Shown here: positions 9,292 through 17,682 of the stretch, piece by piece
How positions within the stretch are numbered: position 1 is the stretch's first letter
Layout: every line of letters starts with the position of its first letter
From: CAYFWF01 sp964346815
GTDB lineage: Bacteria; Acidobacteriota; Aminicenantia; Aminicenantales; Aminicenantaceae
Length of the DNA stretch: 64,000 bases
Assembly (NCBI GenBank): GCA_964346815.1
Contig: CAYFWF010000049.1
Location: 1 to 64,000, forward strand
Reading direction: 5' to 3'
Notes under the pieces: model-generated
The model's input: the letters and a program-made list of their open reading frames with translations, nothing else
Database searches by the model: none
What the model was told of the DNA's origin: nothing
Program-made: the position numbers and the translations under genes

Positions 9292-9981
9292 ATGAATCAC
9301 CGAAAGAAAAAAAAGACCACAATCACTCGCCGAGATTTCATGAAAATCACCGGAACTATTGTTTTGGTGGCTGGAACGAGATGGGACCCATTTGCGGCGG
9401 ATGAAATCCCACCTTCAGACGGGTACCTCCTGGTGGATAGAAAAAAATGTCAGGGATGTGCCAGTTGTATGCTCGCCTGTTCTTTAGTTCATGAAGGGGT
9501 GGAAAGCCTCTCTCTGTCGAGAATCCAGATCCTGCAAAATTCCTTCCAGCCCTTTCCGGGTGATTTGACTATAGAGCAATGCCGACAATGCGTAGATCCT
9601 CCCTGTGTGAGGGAGTGTCCTGCAGATGCATTGGAAGCAGATGCTAAGCATGGCTATGTGCGAATGGTGGATAAAGAGAAATGTATCGGCTGCGGCACAT
9701 GTTATGAAGTTTGCCCTTTTACGCCAAGCAGAGCGGTTCTTGCAGCCGATGACAATTACAACGGTGATCTCAAGAGTCGAAAATGCGATCTGTGTGCCAG
9801 CACCCCTTTTCACTGGGATGAAGCTGGTGGAGGACCCGATGGGAGACAAGCCTGTGTGGAGGTGTGCCCTGTGGGTGCCATCAAGTTTACAAAGGAAATT
9901 CCCCAGCAAAAAGGAGACAGCGGATACAAGGTGAATTTGAGGGGCCCGAATTGGAGGAAACTCGGCTATCCTGAAGATTAA
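9292..9981 (+). CDS. Tat-signal 4Fe-4S ferredoxin, electron partner of the adjacent AOR
   Basis: The protein has 229 residues. The start at 9292 is preferred to 9220 because GAGAGG lies upstream and the protein then opens with a twin-arginine signal (TRRDFMKITG, followed by a hydrophobic stretch). Four Cys clusters follow (CQGCASCMLAC, CRQCVDPPCVREC, CIGCGTCYEVC, and CDLC paired with the later CVEVCPVGAIKF), matching DMSO reductase/formate dehydrogenase beta-subunit-type ferredoxins that hold several [4Fe-4S] centres. The AOR gene begins 23 nt downstream, so the two products probably form one oxidoreductase. The Tat signal implies that the pair, or at least this subunit, is exported; the AOR has no signal of its own. 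Confidence 0.8.
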   Translation: MNHRKKKKTTITRRDFMKITGTIVLVAGTRWDPFAADEIPPSDGYLLVDRKKCQGCASCMLACSLVHEGVESLSLSRIQILQNSFQPFPGDLTIEQCRQCVDPPCVRECPADALEADAKHGYVRMVDKEKCIGCGTCYEVCPFTPSRAVLAADDNYNGDLKSRKCDLCASTPFHWDEAGGGPDGRQACVEVCPVGAIKFTKEIPQQKGDSGYKVNLRGPNWRKLGYPED

Positions 9982-10004
9982 AGAGCCATCAGGAGGAATA
10001 ACAC

Positions 10005-12092
10005 ATGAACGGCTATGCAGGAAAAATACTGATTTTGGACTTGACTAGACGAAAAGCCGGCGTCCTACCTACCAGCCGATACGAGCAATGGATGGGAGGA
10101 CATGGGATGGGATCGGCTGTTTTTTTTGACCTGGTCAAGGACAAAACTATCGAGGGTTTCGATCCAGCCAATGTGGTGATTATGATGACCTCTCCCCTAT
10201 CCGGAACCCTGGTCCCGGCAGCCTCGGGCAGGACAGAGGTCCAGGGAATCGGAGTCCAATCCTATCCCATCGGCTGGTTCACCAGAAGCAATCTGGGCGG
10301 CAGATTTTCAGGTATGCTCAAGTTTGCAGGATGGGACGGAATCGTACTCCAAGGGAAAGCAGATAGACCTGTCTGGATCGATATTAGAGATGGCGATATT
10401 CAAATAAGGGACTGTGCTCCATTGTCGCTTTGGGGCAAGGATACATGGGATTGCCAAAGAACCATATGGGATTATGTCCTCTCGGGTGGCAGATTTGATG
10501 ACTGGAGCAGCCCTTCCGGGAAAGAAGGGGGGAAGACAACTCAGCGTCCCGCTGTGGTTGCCATCGGGCCGGCCGGAGAGAATCTGAGCCGTCTCGCCTG
10601 CTTGATACACGATGCCAGCAATGCAGCGGGACAAGGAGGGTTTGGGGCTGTCTTCGGAACTAAGAACCTCAAGGCGGTCAGCGTGATCGGAACCGGACAG
10701 GTGGGAATCCACGACCCAAAGATGCTTTTATCGACTCGACTTTGGCAGAAGGAAAATTACGCCTTCGATCTTGCCCATCTGAAAGAAACCTGGGGCTCGT
10801 TTCAATTTCAAAGCCCCCCTGCTCCTATCATATTTTGGGAAAATGGACGCCCGAGAATTGACCAAAGACCCCAGGCCTGTCTGGGATGCCATTCTGGCTG
10901 TCGGGCCAGGTACAAGGATTCCTCCGGTAATGAAGCGTCATGTTTTTCTTCCGTTTTTTACTGGGATGCCAAAAGCCTTGATATCCAGCGAATGGCAAGT
11001 GATCTGATCAACAGGTACGGCCTCAATGCTGTAGAAATGTGTTTTGGCCTGTTGTATCTCCGTTTTCTCCAGCAGACTTGCCGGTTAAAGACAGCTCAAA
11101 TCCCCGATTGCCCACTGGATTTCAGTCAGTACGGAAGCAAGGAGTTTGTCGAGCAATTCGTGAAGATGACCGCCTATGGTAACGATGGCAGAGGAAATGA
11201 AAACCAGTTCGGAAGGGATATTTCTGAAGGATTTGTCAGGGCAGCCGAAAAATGGGGAAGAAGAGAAGAGGATTTAAACAGCGACATACTCGCGTTCCCC
11301 TATTGGGGCATACCGATACACAAAGAACCCAGAGCCCAGGTTTACTGGGGCTACGGCACGCTGCTGGGCGACAGGGACATCAATGAGCACGGTTTCGACT
11401 GGATCAAATGGGAGGCTTCCAGTGCTAAGAGCGAGGGTAGAGAATCCAGATTGACTGCCCAAGAGGTCGTGAAAATCGTCACCGACAAAATGGTTCCCTT
11501 TCAGGGGAACCTGGATATGCTCGATTTCAGCGAGAATAACATCTATTCCGATCACATGGCCAAAATGGTCTCCTGGCACCGGTATTACACCCGGTTCTGG
11601 AAACAATCCATGCTTTTCTGCGATGCCCGCTGGCCCGATTTCGTGAATATTCACAGGCCTGATAACATCGGCTCGACCGGTATCGCCGAACCGAAATATG
11701 TCAAAGCGGTAACAGGAAAGGACTTTTCCTTTCTGGATGGAATGAATCTCGGCCGCAAGATCTGGAATCTGGACCATGCCATCTGGACCCTTCAGGGCCG
11801 TCATAGGGATATGGTTCATTTCGTCGATAACGTTTACCAGAAACAACCTCTATTTCAAGCTGACGTCCCTGACGCCTATATGCCGGGCAAAGAGAATGGG
11901 AAATGGGATTATTATGGTTATTCCAAAAGAACGCTGGACAAAAAAAGATTCGACGAATTCAAAACACGCTTCTATCACCTCCAAGGCTGGGATGAGAGCT
12001 CAGGATATCCCAAGAGAAGCACGCTGGAATCCCTCGGGCTGGATTATGTGGCTGATGAACTCGAGAGAAACCGAAAGACCGGAAAAGAATGA
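10005..12092 (+). CDS. Aldehyde:ferredoxin oxidoreductase family protein (tungsten/molybdopterin)
   Basis: AOR-family enzymes oxidise aldehydes to acids with ferredoxin, using a tungsten bis-pyranopterin and a [4Fe-4S] cluster. This member has 695 residues, longer than the usual ~600-620. It begins with the family signature (MNGYAGKILILDLTRR, then GGHGMGSAVFFDL) and has the pterin-binding segment AIGPAGENLSRLACLIHDAS. The cluster ligands are CLGCHSGC (Cys ~292, 295, 299), and a candidate fourth Cys is in SMLFCDARWPDF (~545). AGGAGG lies before the ATG. The substrate is unknown. It is coupled to the Tat ferredoxin upstream and followed 267 nt later by the first MttB gene, which may link aldehyde oxidation to amine demethylation. 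Confidence 0.85.
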   Translation: MNGYAGKILILDLTRRKAGVLPTSRYEQWMGGHGMGSAVFFDLVKDKTIEGFDPANVVIMMTSPLSGTLVPAASGRTEVQGIGVQSYPIGWFTRSNLGGRFSGMLKFAGWDGIVLQGKADRPVWIDIRDGDIQIRDCAPLSLWGKDTWDCQRTIWDYVLSGGRFDDWSSPSGKEGGKTTQRPAVVAIGPAGENLSRLACLIHDASNAAGQGGFGAVFGTKNLKAVSVIGTGQVGIHDPKMLLSTRLWQKENYAFDLAHLKETWGSFQFQSPPAPIIFWENGRPRIDQRPQACLGCHSGCRARYKDSSGNEASCFSSVFYWDAKSLDIQRMASDLINRYGLNAVEMCFGLLYLRFLQQTCRLKTAQIPDCPLDFSQYGSKEFVEQFVKMTAYGNDGRGNENQFGRDISEGFVRAAEKWGRREEDLNSDILAFPYWGIPIHKEPRAQVYWGYGTLLGDRDINEHGFDWIKWEASSAKSEGRESRLTAQEVVKIVTDKMVPFQGNLDMLDFSENNIYSDHMAKMVSWHRYYTRFWKQSMLFCDARWPDFVNIHRPDNIGSTGIAEPKYVKAVTGKDFSFLDGMNLGRKIWNLDHAIWTLQGRHRDMVHFVDNVYQKQPLFQADVPDAYMPGKENGKWDYYGYSKRTLDKKRFDEFKTRFYHLQGWDESSGYPKRSTLESLGLDYVADELERNRKTGKE

Positions 12093-12359
12093 TAAGGGAA
12101 AAAGAGGATCTTCGGGGAGGTCGGCACCGTGCCGCAGGACTTCACGGCTTTCAACCTCCTGGGAACGCCTGCATTTCCAGGCGGCGAACTGTGCTCCTGT
12201 CGAATTTGCTGGTCAGCCGGAGGTTCCGAGACTGGCCATCGTTGCTGAAAAAGAAGAACCGATGGATAACAAAGACCACGGTTTATTGGACTGCAACCGT
12301 ATGAAAGATAATGTTCCGGCCAGACTCAAGTGGAAACAACTCAATAAAGGAGGAAAGCG
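12093..12359 (+). other. 267-bp spacer between AOR and the first MttB gene
   Basis: Several short frames are open here. One without a start codon (about 12102-12253) reads protein-like (FGEVGTVPQDFTAFNLLG) and may be a gene remnant. A 46-codon ATG frame at 12262 has no good ribosome binding site. No family is recognised, and no terminator hairpin is visible, so readthrough from the AOR gene into mttB is plausible. Confidence 0.3.
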
Positions 12360-13778
12360 ATGCCAAAACCCATGTTCCTGGACGATAAAGATGCACTGGT
12401 GATCCACAAAGCCACCCTTCGCGTGCTCGAGAAAACCGGCATCTATCTCGACCATGAGGAAGCAGAGGCGCTCTACCTGGAGGGGGGAGCAAAAAAGGAT
12501 GAGTTCGGCAGGATCCTGCTCCCCGCTGCCATGGTCGAGGAGGCTCTGGAGAAATCCGCGGCAAGGCTGCGGCTATGGGATCGCGATGGGAAGGGATCCA
12601 TTCTGCTTCGAAACGGAAGAACCTATTTCGGCCCGGGATCCGATGCGCTGTACAACGTGGATAAGCAGACCGGCGAAGCCAGACGTTCCACGCTCTCTGA
12701 TATCCGGGACAACGTCAGGGTGGCCGACGCACTTTCTGGCTTCGACTTCGTGATGTCCATGGCTCTCCCGGACGACGTGCCCCCGCACAAGCTCTACGCC
12801 ACCGTTTTTGCAGAAATGGTCAAGAATACCACCAAGCCGCTGATCGTGACGGCAACCTGCCTTGAGGACATCAAACAGATCCACGACATCGCGGTGCTGG
12901 TGTCCGGTGATGAGGACGCTTTCAAAAAGCAGCCCTTTTTCATTGCCTATCTCGAACCCATCTCTCCCCTGAAACTAGACCGATCTATCACGGATCGTAT
13001 GCTCTACTGTGCGGACAACGGCATTCCCATCGTCTTTGCAGCGGGAGCCAATTGTGGAAGCGGCGCTCCCATTACTCCCGAGGGAGGCGTTGTACAGGGG
13101 GGGGCCGAGTCTCTGGCCGGGCTCGTGCTGGCACTTTTGAGAAACGAAGAGGCCAAGTTCGTCTACGGGGCGAACACGTCGGTAATGGACATGGCCACCA
13201 GCATTGTCTCTTATGGCGCCCCGGAATGGTTCAGGACCGTAGCGATGTATGCGGATATGGGGAAACACTACGAGCTTCCGAGCTGGGGCACAGCAGGATG
13301 CAGCGATTCTTTCTCCATAGACGCTCAGGCTGCTATGGAAGCCTACGAAGGGATCTTAATGGGTCTCCAATCCGGTACCACGCTCGCTCACGATGTGGGG
13401 TATCTTGCACACGGCGTCCTTTACGATGCGCGGATGCTGGTGTTGACCGACGAGATGATCAAGCGGGCAAGATATCTATTGAAAACAGTGGATTTTTCGG
13501 AAAAAACTCTTGCCACGGATGTGATCGACGAGATCGCCAGAAAAAACGAACTGTATCTTGCCCATCCGCATACGGCAGAAGTTTTCCGGGATGTGCTGTG
13601 GTTAGCTCCCCCTTATATCAACAGGAAGAGCATTATGAATCCGGATGCTGAGAACGATCTGGGTGCCCTGCTTATGGACAGAGTTCAGGGCATCCTCGCG
13701 ACGCACCAACCCAGGCAACTTCCTTCTGAAAAGTCAAAGGAAATCGATCGATACCTCAAATCCATCAAATCCCCATGA
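12360..13778 (+). CDS. MttB-family (COG5598) corrinoid methyltransferase, copy 1, non-pyrrolysine
   Basis: MttB-family proteins move a methyl group from a methylated amine to the Co(I) of a small corrinoid protein. This one has 472 residues and is open from ATG to TGA with no in-frame amber, so it belongs to the non-pyrrolysine branch. Biochemically known members of that branch act on quaternary amines such as glycine betaine, proline betaine or carnitine. Family landmarks are IHKATLRVLEKTGIYL at the N-terminus, YFGPGSDALYNVD, the TIM-barrel segment PLIVTATCLED and GTAGCSDSFSIDAQ. AAAGGAGG precedes the start. It is the most divergent of the four copies, shorter, and outside the marR-led operon. 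It has no adjacent corrinoid protein and may borrow one from the downstream operon. Confidence 0.85.
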   Translation: MPKPMFLDDKDALVIHKATLRVLEKTGIYLDHEEAEALYLEGGAKKDEFGRILLPAAMVEEALEKSAARLRLWDRDGKGSILLRNGRTYFGPGSDALYNVDKQTGEARRSTLSDIRDNVRVADALSGFDFVMSMALPDDVPPHKLYATVFAEMVKNTTKPLIVTATCLEDIKQIHDIAVLVSGDEDAFKKQPFFIAYLEPISPLKLDRSITDRMLYCADNGIPIVFAAGANCGSGAPITPEGGVVQGGAESLAGLVLALLRNEEAKFVYGANTSVMDMATSIVSYGAPEWFRTVAMYADMGKHYELPSWGTAGCSDSFSIDAQAAMEAYEGILMGLQSGTTLAHDVGYLAHGVLYDARMLVLTDEMIKRARYLLKTVDFSEKTLATDVIDEIARKNELYLAHPHTAEVFRDVLWLAPPYINRKSIMNPDAENDLGALLMDRVQGILATHQPRQLPSEKSKEIDRYLKSIKSP

Positions 13779-13835
13779 AAACCTCAGATCGGGGCAAAGG
13801 CTGCTGCTCATGTTTTCACATGACTTTTCTTGATT

Positions 13836-13850
13836 GGCTGATTATCAGCC
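13836..13850 (+). terminator. Weak hairpin downstream of mttB copy 1
   Basis: GGCTGA-TTA-TCAGCC is a perfect 6-bp stem with a 3-nt loop, 57 nt after the mttB stop, followed by a T-rich but interrupted tract (TCTCTTCGTTTTC). It lies after CATG-TTTTCA-CATG, a second small inverted repeat. It may end the AOR-mttB transcript before the marR promoter. Confidence 0.35.
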
Positions 13851-14042
13851 TCTCTTCGTTTTCACTTATTTAACATAGAGATTTTTCTTGAAAGACCTTC
13901 CAGGAAAATTTTCTCTGCTTTCCTCCAAAGATATAAGATGTGCTTTTATTCCTTTTCCTTTTTCTAGAAAATATGTTCTGACTGTATATACTCTCTTTAA
14001 ATAATTCATATAAAAACATTTAATATATATATGTTATATATC

Positions 14043-14078
14043 TTGACATTTTATATATTAATCATTAGTATATATATG
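14043..14078 (+). promoter_or_regulatory. Promoter of the methyl-transfer operon with overlapping palindrome
   Basis: TTGACA (14043-14048), 17 nt, TAGTAT (14066-14071) forms a sigma-70-type promoter about 30 nt before the marR start. The spacer and -10 are covered by an imperfect palindrome with arms TATATATTAAT and ATTAGTATATATA around one C (about 14053-14076). This AT-rich, MarR-like operator placement suggests that the MarR protein represses its own operon. A further run of ATATAT lies just upstream (14025-14042). Confidence 0.6.
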
Positions 14079-14106
14079 GATTATAGCCAAAAGGAAGTGA
14101 AATAAA

Positions 14107-14586
14107 ATGGAAGAAGTGCTTTATGAGACGTACATCAAGGATATCGTCAAAGCACTCCGCCAGATATCCAATCTTCTTTATCACAACTCACGAGAAATGA
14201 GACGAAGGTATGGAATATCCACTCCTCAGTTGCTGGTTCTCAAAACCATCCTGGATGCTGACAAGCCCCTCTCTTCCATCGAAATCAGCCGCAGCCTGGA
14301 TGTCTCCCCTTCCAATATCACAGGAATAGTCGACCGCTTGGAAAAGATGGGGCTTGTACAACGCTGGCGCAAAGAGGATGACCGCCGAACCCTCAACATC
14401 ATCCCGACCGAAGAAGGGAAACAGTTGGGTCAAGAAACAAGCCTTTTGATCGAAGAAAAACTGGTCAAAGGACTGAAAGATTTGAACCGGATCGAAATTT
14501 CCAGCATCTATTTGGCACTTGAAAAAATCATCCAAATCGCAGGCAAAGAGACGATCGAGGCTCTTCCCTACGATGAACTGTCATGA
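14107..14586 (+). CDS. MarR-family transcriptional regulator of the methyl-transfer operon
   Basis: The protein has 159 residues with the MarR winged helix: dimerisation helices at both ends, recognition region ~55-80 (IEISRSLDVSPSNITGIVDR) and the beta-wing with its conserved acidic/basic pattern (KEDDRRTLNIIPTEEGKQL, ~90-110). MarR proteins usually repress neighbouring genes and release DNA on binding a small aromatic or amphipathic ligand. It is the first gene of the 16-gene run and sits directly behind a palindromic promoter, so it is probably a local autorepressor. An inducer related to the imported amine is a guess. Confidence 0.85.
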   Translation: MEEVLYETYIKDIVKALRQISNLLYHNSREMRRRYGISTPQLLVLKTILDADKPLSSIEISRSLDVSPSNITGIVDRLEKMGLVQRWRKEDDRRTLNIIPTEEGKQLGQETSLLIEEKLVKGLKDLNRIEISSIYLALEKIIQIAGKETIEALPYDELS

Positions 14587-14613
14587 TTGAGAGAAGAAAA
14601 TAAGAGGCGCATT

Positions 14614-15288
14614 ATGGAATTTCACATCTCAAACAACATCCCCTATTCGATTCCCGAAAAAGCACTCCTGAAGAGAATCGGCAGTGGACCTCATAGCTCG
14701 GTGTCTTCCCGGTTGCGGAAATCCATCAAAAAAGCCGTCTCCGATATCCACGCACATTCCGCTCTCAAGGCTGTTTTCGGAATATCCTCTGTCGACATCA
14801 GCAATGGATACGTGTTGATTTCAAACCAGGAGCTCCAAAGCAAAAAACTCAAAAACATCCTGACTCCTTGCCGAAAAGCCGTGGTGTTTTTAACGACTCT
14901 AGGAGAAAACATCGATCACCTTATCAAACAGAAGATGAAAAAAAGTCCCTCCTACGGGTATATCCTGGATGCAGCAGCTTCCGCAGCCGTGGAGTCGGGA
15001 ACCGAAAATCTCATCGAGCGGATCGAGAACGATTTCGATGGATCCATCGAGACAACCCTCCGCTACAGTCCAGGATACTGCGACTGGGACCTTCGCGAAC
15101 AAAAAAAATTGTTCCGCCTCCTTCCTCACAAGAAAATCAATGTCACTCTCACCAGAAGTTTCTTGATGAATCCCCGTAAATCCATATCCGGAATAGCCGG
15201 CATCTGCCGGAAAGGATCCCTTAAATTTGCCGGAAACGCTTGCCTGAACTGCCTCAAGACCGATTGCCCTTACAGAAGAGAGAGTTGA
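14614..15288 (+). CDS. Free-standing MetH-activation-domain-like protein, candidate corrinoid reactivase
   Basis: The protein has 224 residues. ATG 14614 is chosen because AAGAGG lies 6 nt upstream; a TTG at 14587 is possible. The C-terminal part matches the SAM-binding reactivation domain of cobalamin methionine synthase: RYSPGYCDWDLREQKKLF (~res 148-165) and VTLTRSFLMNPRKSISGIAG (~180-200). In MetH this domain carries out reductive methylation of oxidised Co(II). Here it is separate from any methionine synthase and ends in an added Cys cluster (CRKGS, CLNCLKTDC), perhaps for an Fe-S centre. It lies between marR and mttB copy 2, and no RamA-type (DUF4445) reactivase is present in the window. 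The likely role is re-reducing the two corrinoid proteins of this operon. Confidence 0.75.
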   Translation: MEFHISNNIPYSIPEKALLKRIGSGPHSSVSSRLRKSIKKAVSDIHAHSALKAVFGISSVDISNGYVLISNQELQSKKLKNILTPCRKAVVFLTTLGENIDHLIKQKMKKSPSYGYILDAAASAAVESGTENLIERIENDFDGSIETTLRYSPGYCDWDLREQKKLFRLLPHKKINVTLTRSFLMNPRKSISGIAGICRKGSLKFAGNACLNCLKTDCPYRRES

Positions 15289-15293
15289 AAACA

Positions 15294-16769
15294 ATGAACC
15301 AAGCGAAAGAGCGACCTTTCCCCTATCTTCCTCTATCTCGGGACGATATCCAAAAAATTCATGACTGCAGCATGCAGGTTTTGAAGGAAGTGGGATTTAA
15401 GGTCCAAGGAGAAAATGCCTTCAATCTGTTCAAAAAGGCGGGAGCTTCCATCGATTTTGAAAATCACATTATCCGTCTGAACGAGAAAAAAATTCTGGAT
15501 TTGATCGGAACAGCGCCCCGCTGCATCACTCTTTACGGGAGGGACGGAGACAGCGACGTAGAGCTCGGGGCAGGGCAGGTCACCTTCGCAACCGGAGGAA
15601 CCGCCCTGAATGTCCTCGATTCGGAATCAGGCAAACAGCGGCCGGCCAATCTGAACGACCTCATCGACATCGCCCGCATCGTTCAGGTCATGGAAAACAT
15701 CCATGTCTTTCTTCTTCCCACCTATCCTGAGGATATTCCCGTCAGGGATGTCGACGTAAACCGCTTTTTCGCCGGACTGTGTTACACCACCAAACACATC
15801 ATGGGAGGCATTTACACCCTTAAGGGCATGAAGGATGTCATAAGTATGGCCGAAGAAGTGGCTGGCAGCCCGGAAGCACTGAGAGAACGCCCCTTCATCT
15901 CCATGATCGCCTGCGGTATCAGCCCTTTACGCCTGGATAAAAAATACGGTTCCTTTATGATTCATCTGGCCAAGGAATCCATTCCCGCCGCTGTTCCGGT
16001 GGAACCTTTGAGCGGGGCGACATCACCGGCTTCACTGGCCGGGACGCTGGTTATCCAAAACTGTGACGGCCTGATCAACATCATGCTGACCCAGCTCGCC
16101 AACCCAGGCGCCCCTGTCATCTACGGCAGCGTCGCCACCTCCATAAACTTCAAGGATATGAGCTACCTCGGCGGCCCTGTTGAAAGTGGTATGGTCAATG
16201 CCGCAACTGCACAGCTGGCCCGATACTACGGACTTCCTTTTTACTCCACCGCTGGAATCAGCGACTCCAAGACACTGGACGCACAATGCGGATATGAAAC
16301 TGCCGTCAATAACCTGCTTGTCACTTTGGCCGGAGGCGACTTCATTCACGATGCGGCCGGCCTGATGGAGTTTGCCAATACGGTCAGCAAAGAAAAACTG
16401 GTCATCGACAATGATATTCTGGGAATGGCCCAAAGAGCCCTTCAAGGGATTACTGTCAACGATGAAACTCTCTCCTTCGATATCATCCGAGCTGCGGGCC
16501 CCGGAGGAAATTTCGTCTCCAGCCGTCACACCCGCACGTATATGCATAGAGATCATTACTTTCCTGAACTCACGAACAGAGAAAAGAGAGAGGTTTGGGA
16601 GGCAAACGGCCGTCTCACCACGGAACAGCAGGCCCGGGCAAAAGTCAAGTCCATTCTCGACGCCTCTCCGGATTTGAAACTGGACCCAAGAGCAGCTGCA
16701 GCACTGCAACGCTCTTTTCCCAAAATTCGATTCAGCCAGTTTCCAGGTTTTAAAAATTCAAAAACATGA
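15294..16769 (+). CDS. MttB-family corrinoid methyltransferase, copy 2, non-pyrrolysine
   Basis: The protein has 491 residues from ATG 15294, which follows the reactivase stop by 5 nt; an upstream in-frame start at 15240 would overlap that gene. No amber codon interrupts it. Landmarks shared with the other copies are IHDCSMQVLKEVGFKVQGEN, FATGGTALNVLD, TKHIMGGIYTLKGMKDVI, SPLRLDKKYG, and the barrel motif STAGISDSKTLDAQ. These are characteristic of COG5598 methylamine:corrinoid methyltransferases. It should methylate one of the two corrinoid proteins downstream. The methyl donor cannot be told from the sequence; glycine betaine-type quaternary amines are most likely given the transporter in the same operon. 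The mtgA-like gene begins 10 nt later. Confidence 0.88.
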   Translation: MNQAKERPFPYLPLSRDDIQKIHDCSMQVLKEVGFKVQGENAFNLFKKAGASIDFENHIIRLNEKKILDLIGTAPRCITLYGRDGDSDVELGAGQVTFATGGTALNVLDSESGKQRPANLNDLIDIARIVQVMENIHVFLLPTYPEDIPVRDVDVNRFFAGLCYTTKHIMGGIYTLKGMKDVISMAEEVAGSPEALRERPFISMIACGISPLRLDKKYGSFMIHLAKESIPAAVPVEPLSGATSPASLAGTLVIQNCDGLINIMLTQLANPGAPVIYGSVATSINFKDMSYLGGPVESGMVNAATAQLARYYGLPFYSTAGISDSKTLDAQCGYETAVNNLLVTLAGGDFIHDAAGLMEFANTVSKEKLVIDNDILGMAQRALQGITVNDETLSFDIIRAAGPGGNFVSSRHTRTYMHRDHYFPELTNREKREVWEANGRLTTEQQARAKVKSILDASPDLKLDPRAAAALQRSFPKIRFSQFPGFKNSKT

Positions 16770-16779
16770 AAGGCTATCC

Positions 16780-17622
16780 ATGATTATTATCGGAGAAAGA
16801 GTCAATGCCACCAGAAAATCCATTAGACAAGCGGTTCTCTCCGGAGACAGCGAAGTAATCAGGATGCAAATCCGGAGCCAGGATGAGGCCGGCTCCCATT
16901 TTATCGACCTTAACGCCGGAACCGGAGAGGGAGACGAAGCCAAGGAACTGAAAGATATGCTGTGGCTCATCGATCTGGCGCTGGAAACGACAGAGAAAAA
17001 ATTGAGCATCGATTCAGCCAATTCCAGAATTTTGCAGGCGGCCATTTCTCATCTGGATGGAAAGCGTCCCTTTCTGATAAATTCCATCAAAAACGACGAT
17101 GCCCTGCAAAAGACGATGCTCCCTATTCTTGCCCAGGAAAAAATGCCCTTTATCGCTCTTGCTATGGACAAGGAGGGTATACCCGAAAGCGCGGATAAGC
17201 GGGTCGAAGTCTGCATGAATATTTACGAAGCAGCCAATAAGGAGGGGATCGCAGACGAGAACATCTTTTTCGATTCTCTAGTCATGCCTCTTTCTTCCAA
17301 CTGCATACACGGGCGCATCGCACTGGACGCCATGCAGATGATCAAAAAGCAGGTCCCTGAAGGGAAAACATCCCTCGGGGTATCCAATATATCCTTTGGT
17401 CTGCCCAAACGCGTCCTGGTCAACGAAGCTTTTATCATCGCAGCTCTCTCCAGAGGCCTTGACGCTGCCATCTGCGATCCGACAAAAGAGAGCATCCGCA
17501 GGGCCATACTTTTGGGAGAATTGATAGCAGGAAAGGACAAATTCTGCCGACGTTACACCCGGTCTCTCCGCCGTGCCGATTCTGACAAACAGGACAAGTC
17601 CAAAAAAAAGACAGGTCAATAA
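16780..17622 (+). CDS. Methyl-corrinoid:tetrahydrofolate methyltransferase (MtgA/AcsE-like)
   Basis: The protein has 280 residues and the pterin-binding TIM-barrel fold of methyltetrahydrofolate-corrinoid methyltransferases. MIIIGERVNATRKSIRQAV at the N-terminus, FIDLNAGTGEGDEAKEL (~45-62), KLSIDSANSRIL and GVSNISFGLPKRVLVNEAF are the pterin-binding and Asp/Asn signature segments. In MtgA the reaction is methyl-Co(III) protein + THF to methyl-THF + Co(I) protein. It lies between two mttB genes and upstream of MetV-MetF, which can then oxidise methyl-THF. The length and the absence of other MetH modules argue against methionine synthase. A basic, low-complexity C-tail (~265-280) is unusual. 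Confidence 0.88.
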   Translation: MIIIGERVNATRKSIRQAVLSGDSEVIRMQIRSQDEAGSHFIDLNAGTGEGDEAKELKDMLWLIDLALETTEKKLSIDSANSRILQAAISHLDGKRPFLINSIKNDDALQKTMLPILAQEKMPFIALAMDKEGIPESADKRVEVCMNIYEAANKEGIADENIFFDSLVMPLSSNCIHGRIALDAMQMIKKQVPEGKTSLGVSNISFGLPKRVLVNEAFIIAALSRGLDAAICDPTKESIRRAILLGELIAGKDKFCRRYTRSLRRADSDKQDKSKKKTGQ

Positions 17623-17682
17623 TCCAACCAGACGTCCTGAACCTTTGGATATTTAACAGGATATATTTCATGATAATGAACA

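Noticed and set aside
13779..14106. Cobalamin riboswitch upstream of the methyl-transfer operon
   Set aside because: The region is AT-rich with a promoter and palindrome. No B12-box-like conserved core or stable multi-stem fold was found by eye.
16032..16709. Minus-strand frame of 225 codons antisense to mttB copy 2
   Set aside because: It is an open shadow frame produced by the codon bias of the real gene.
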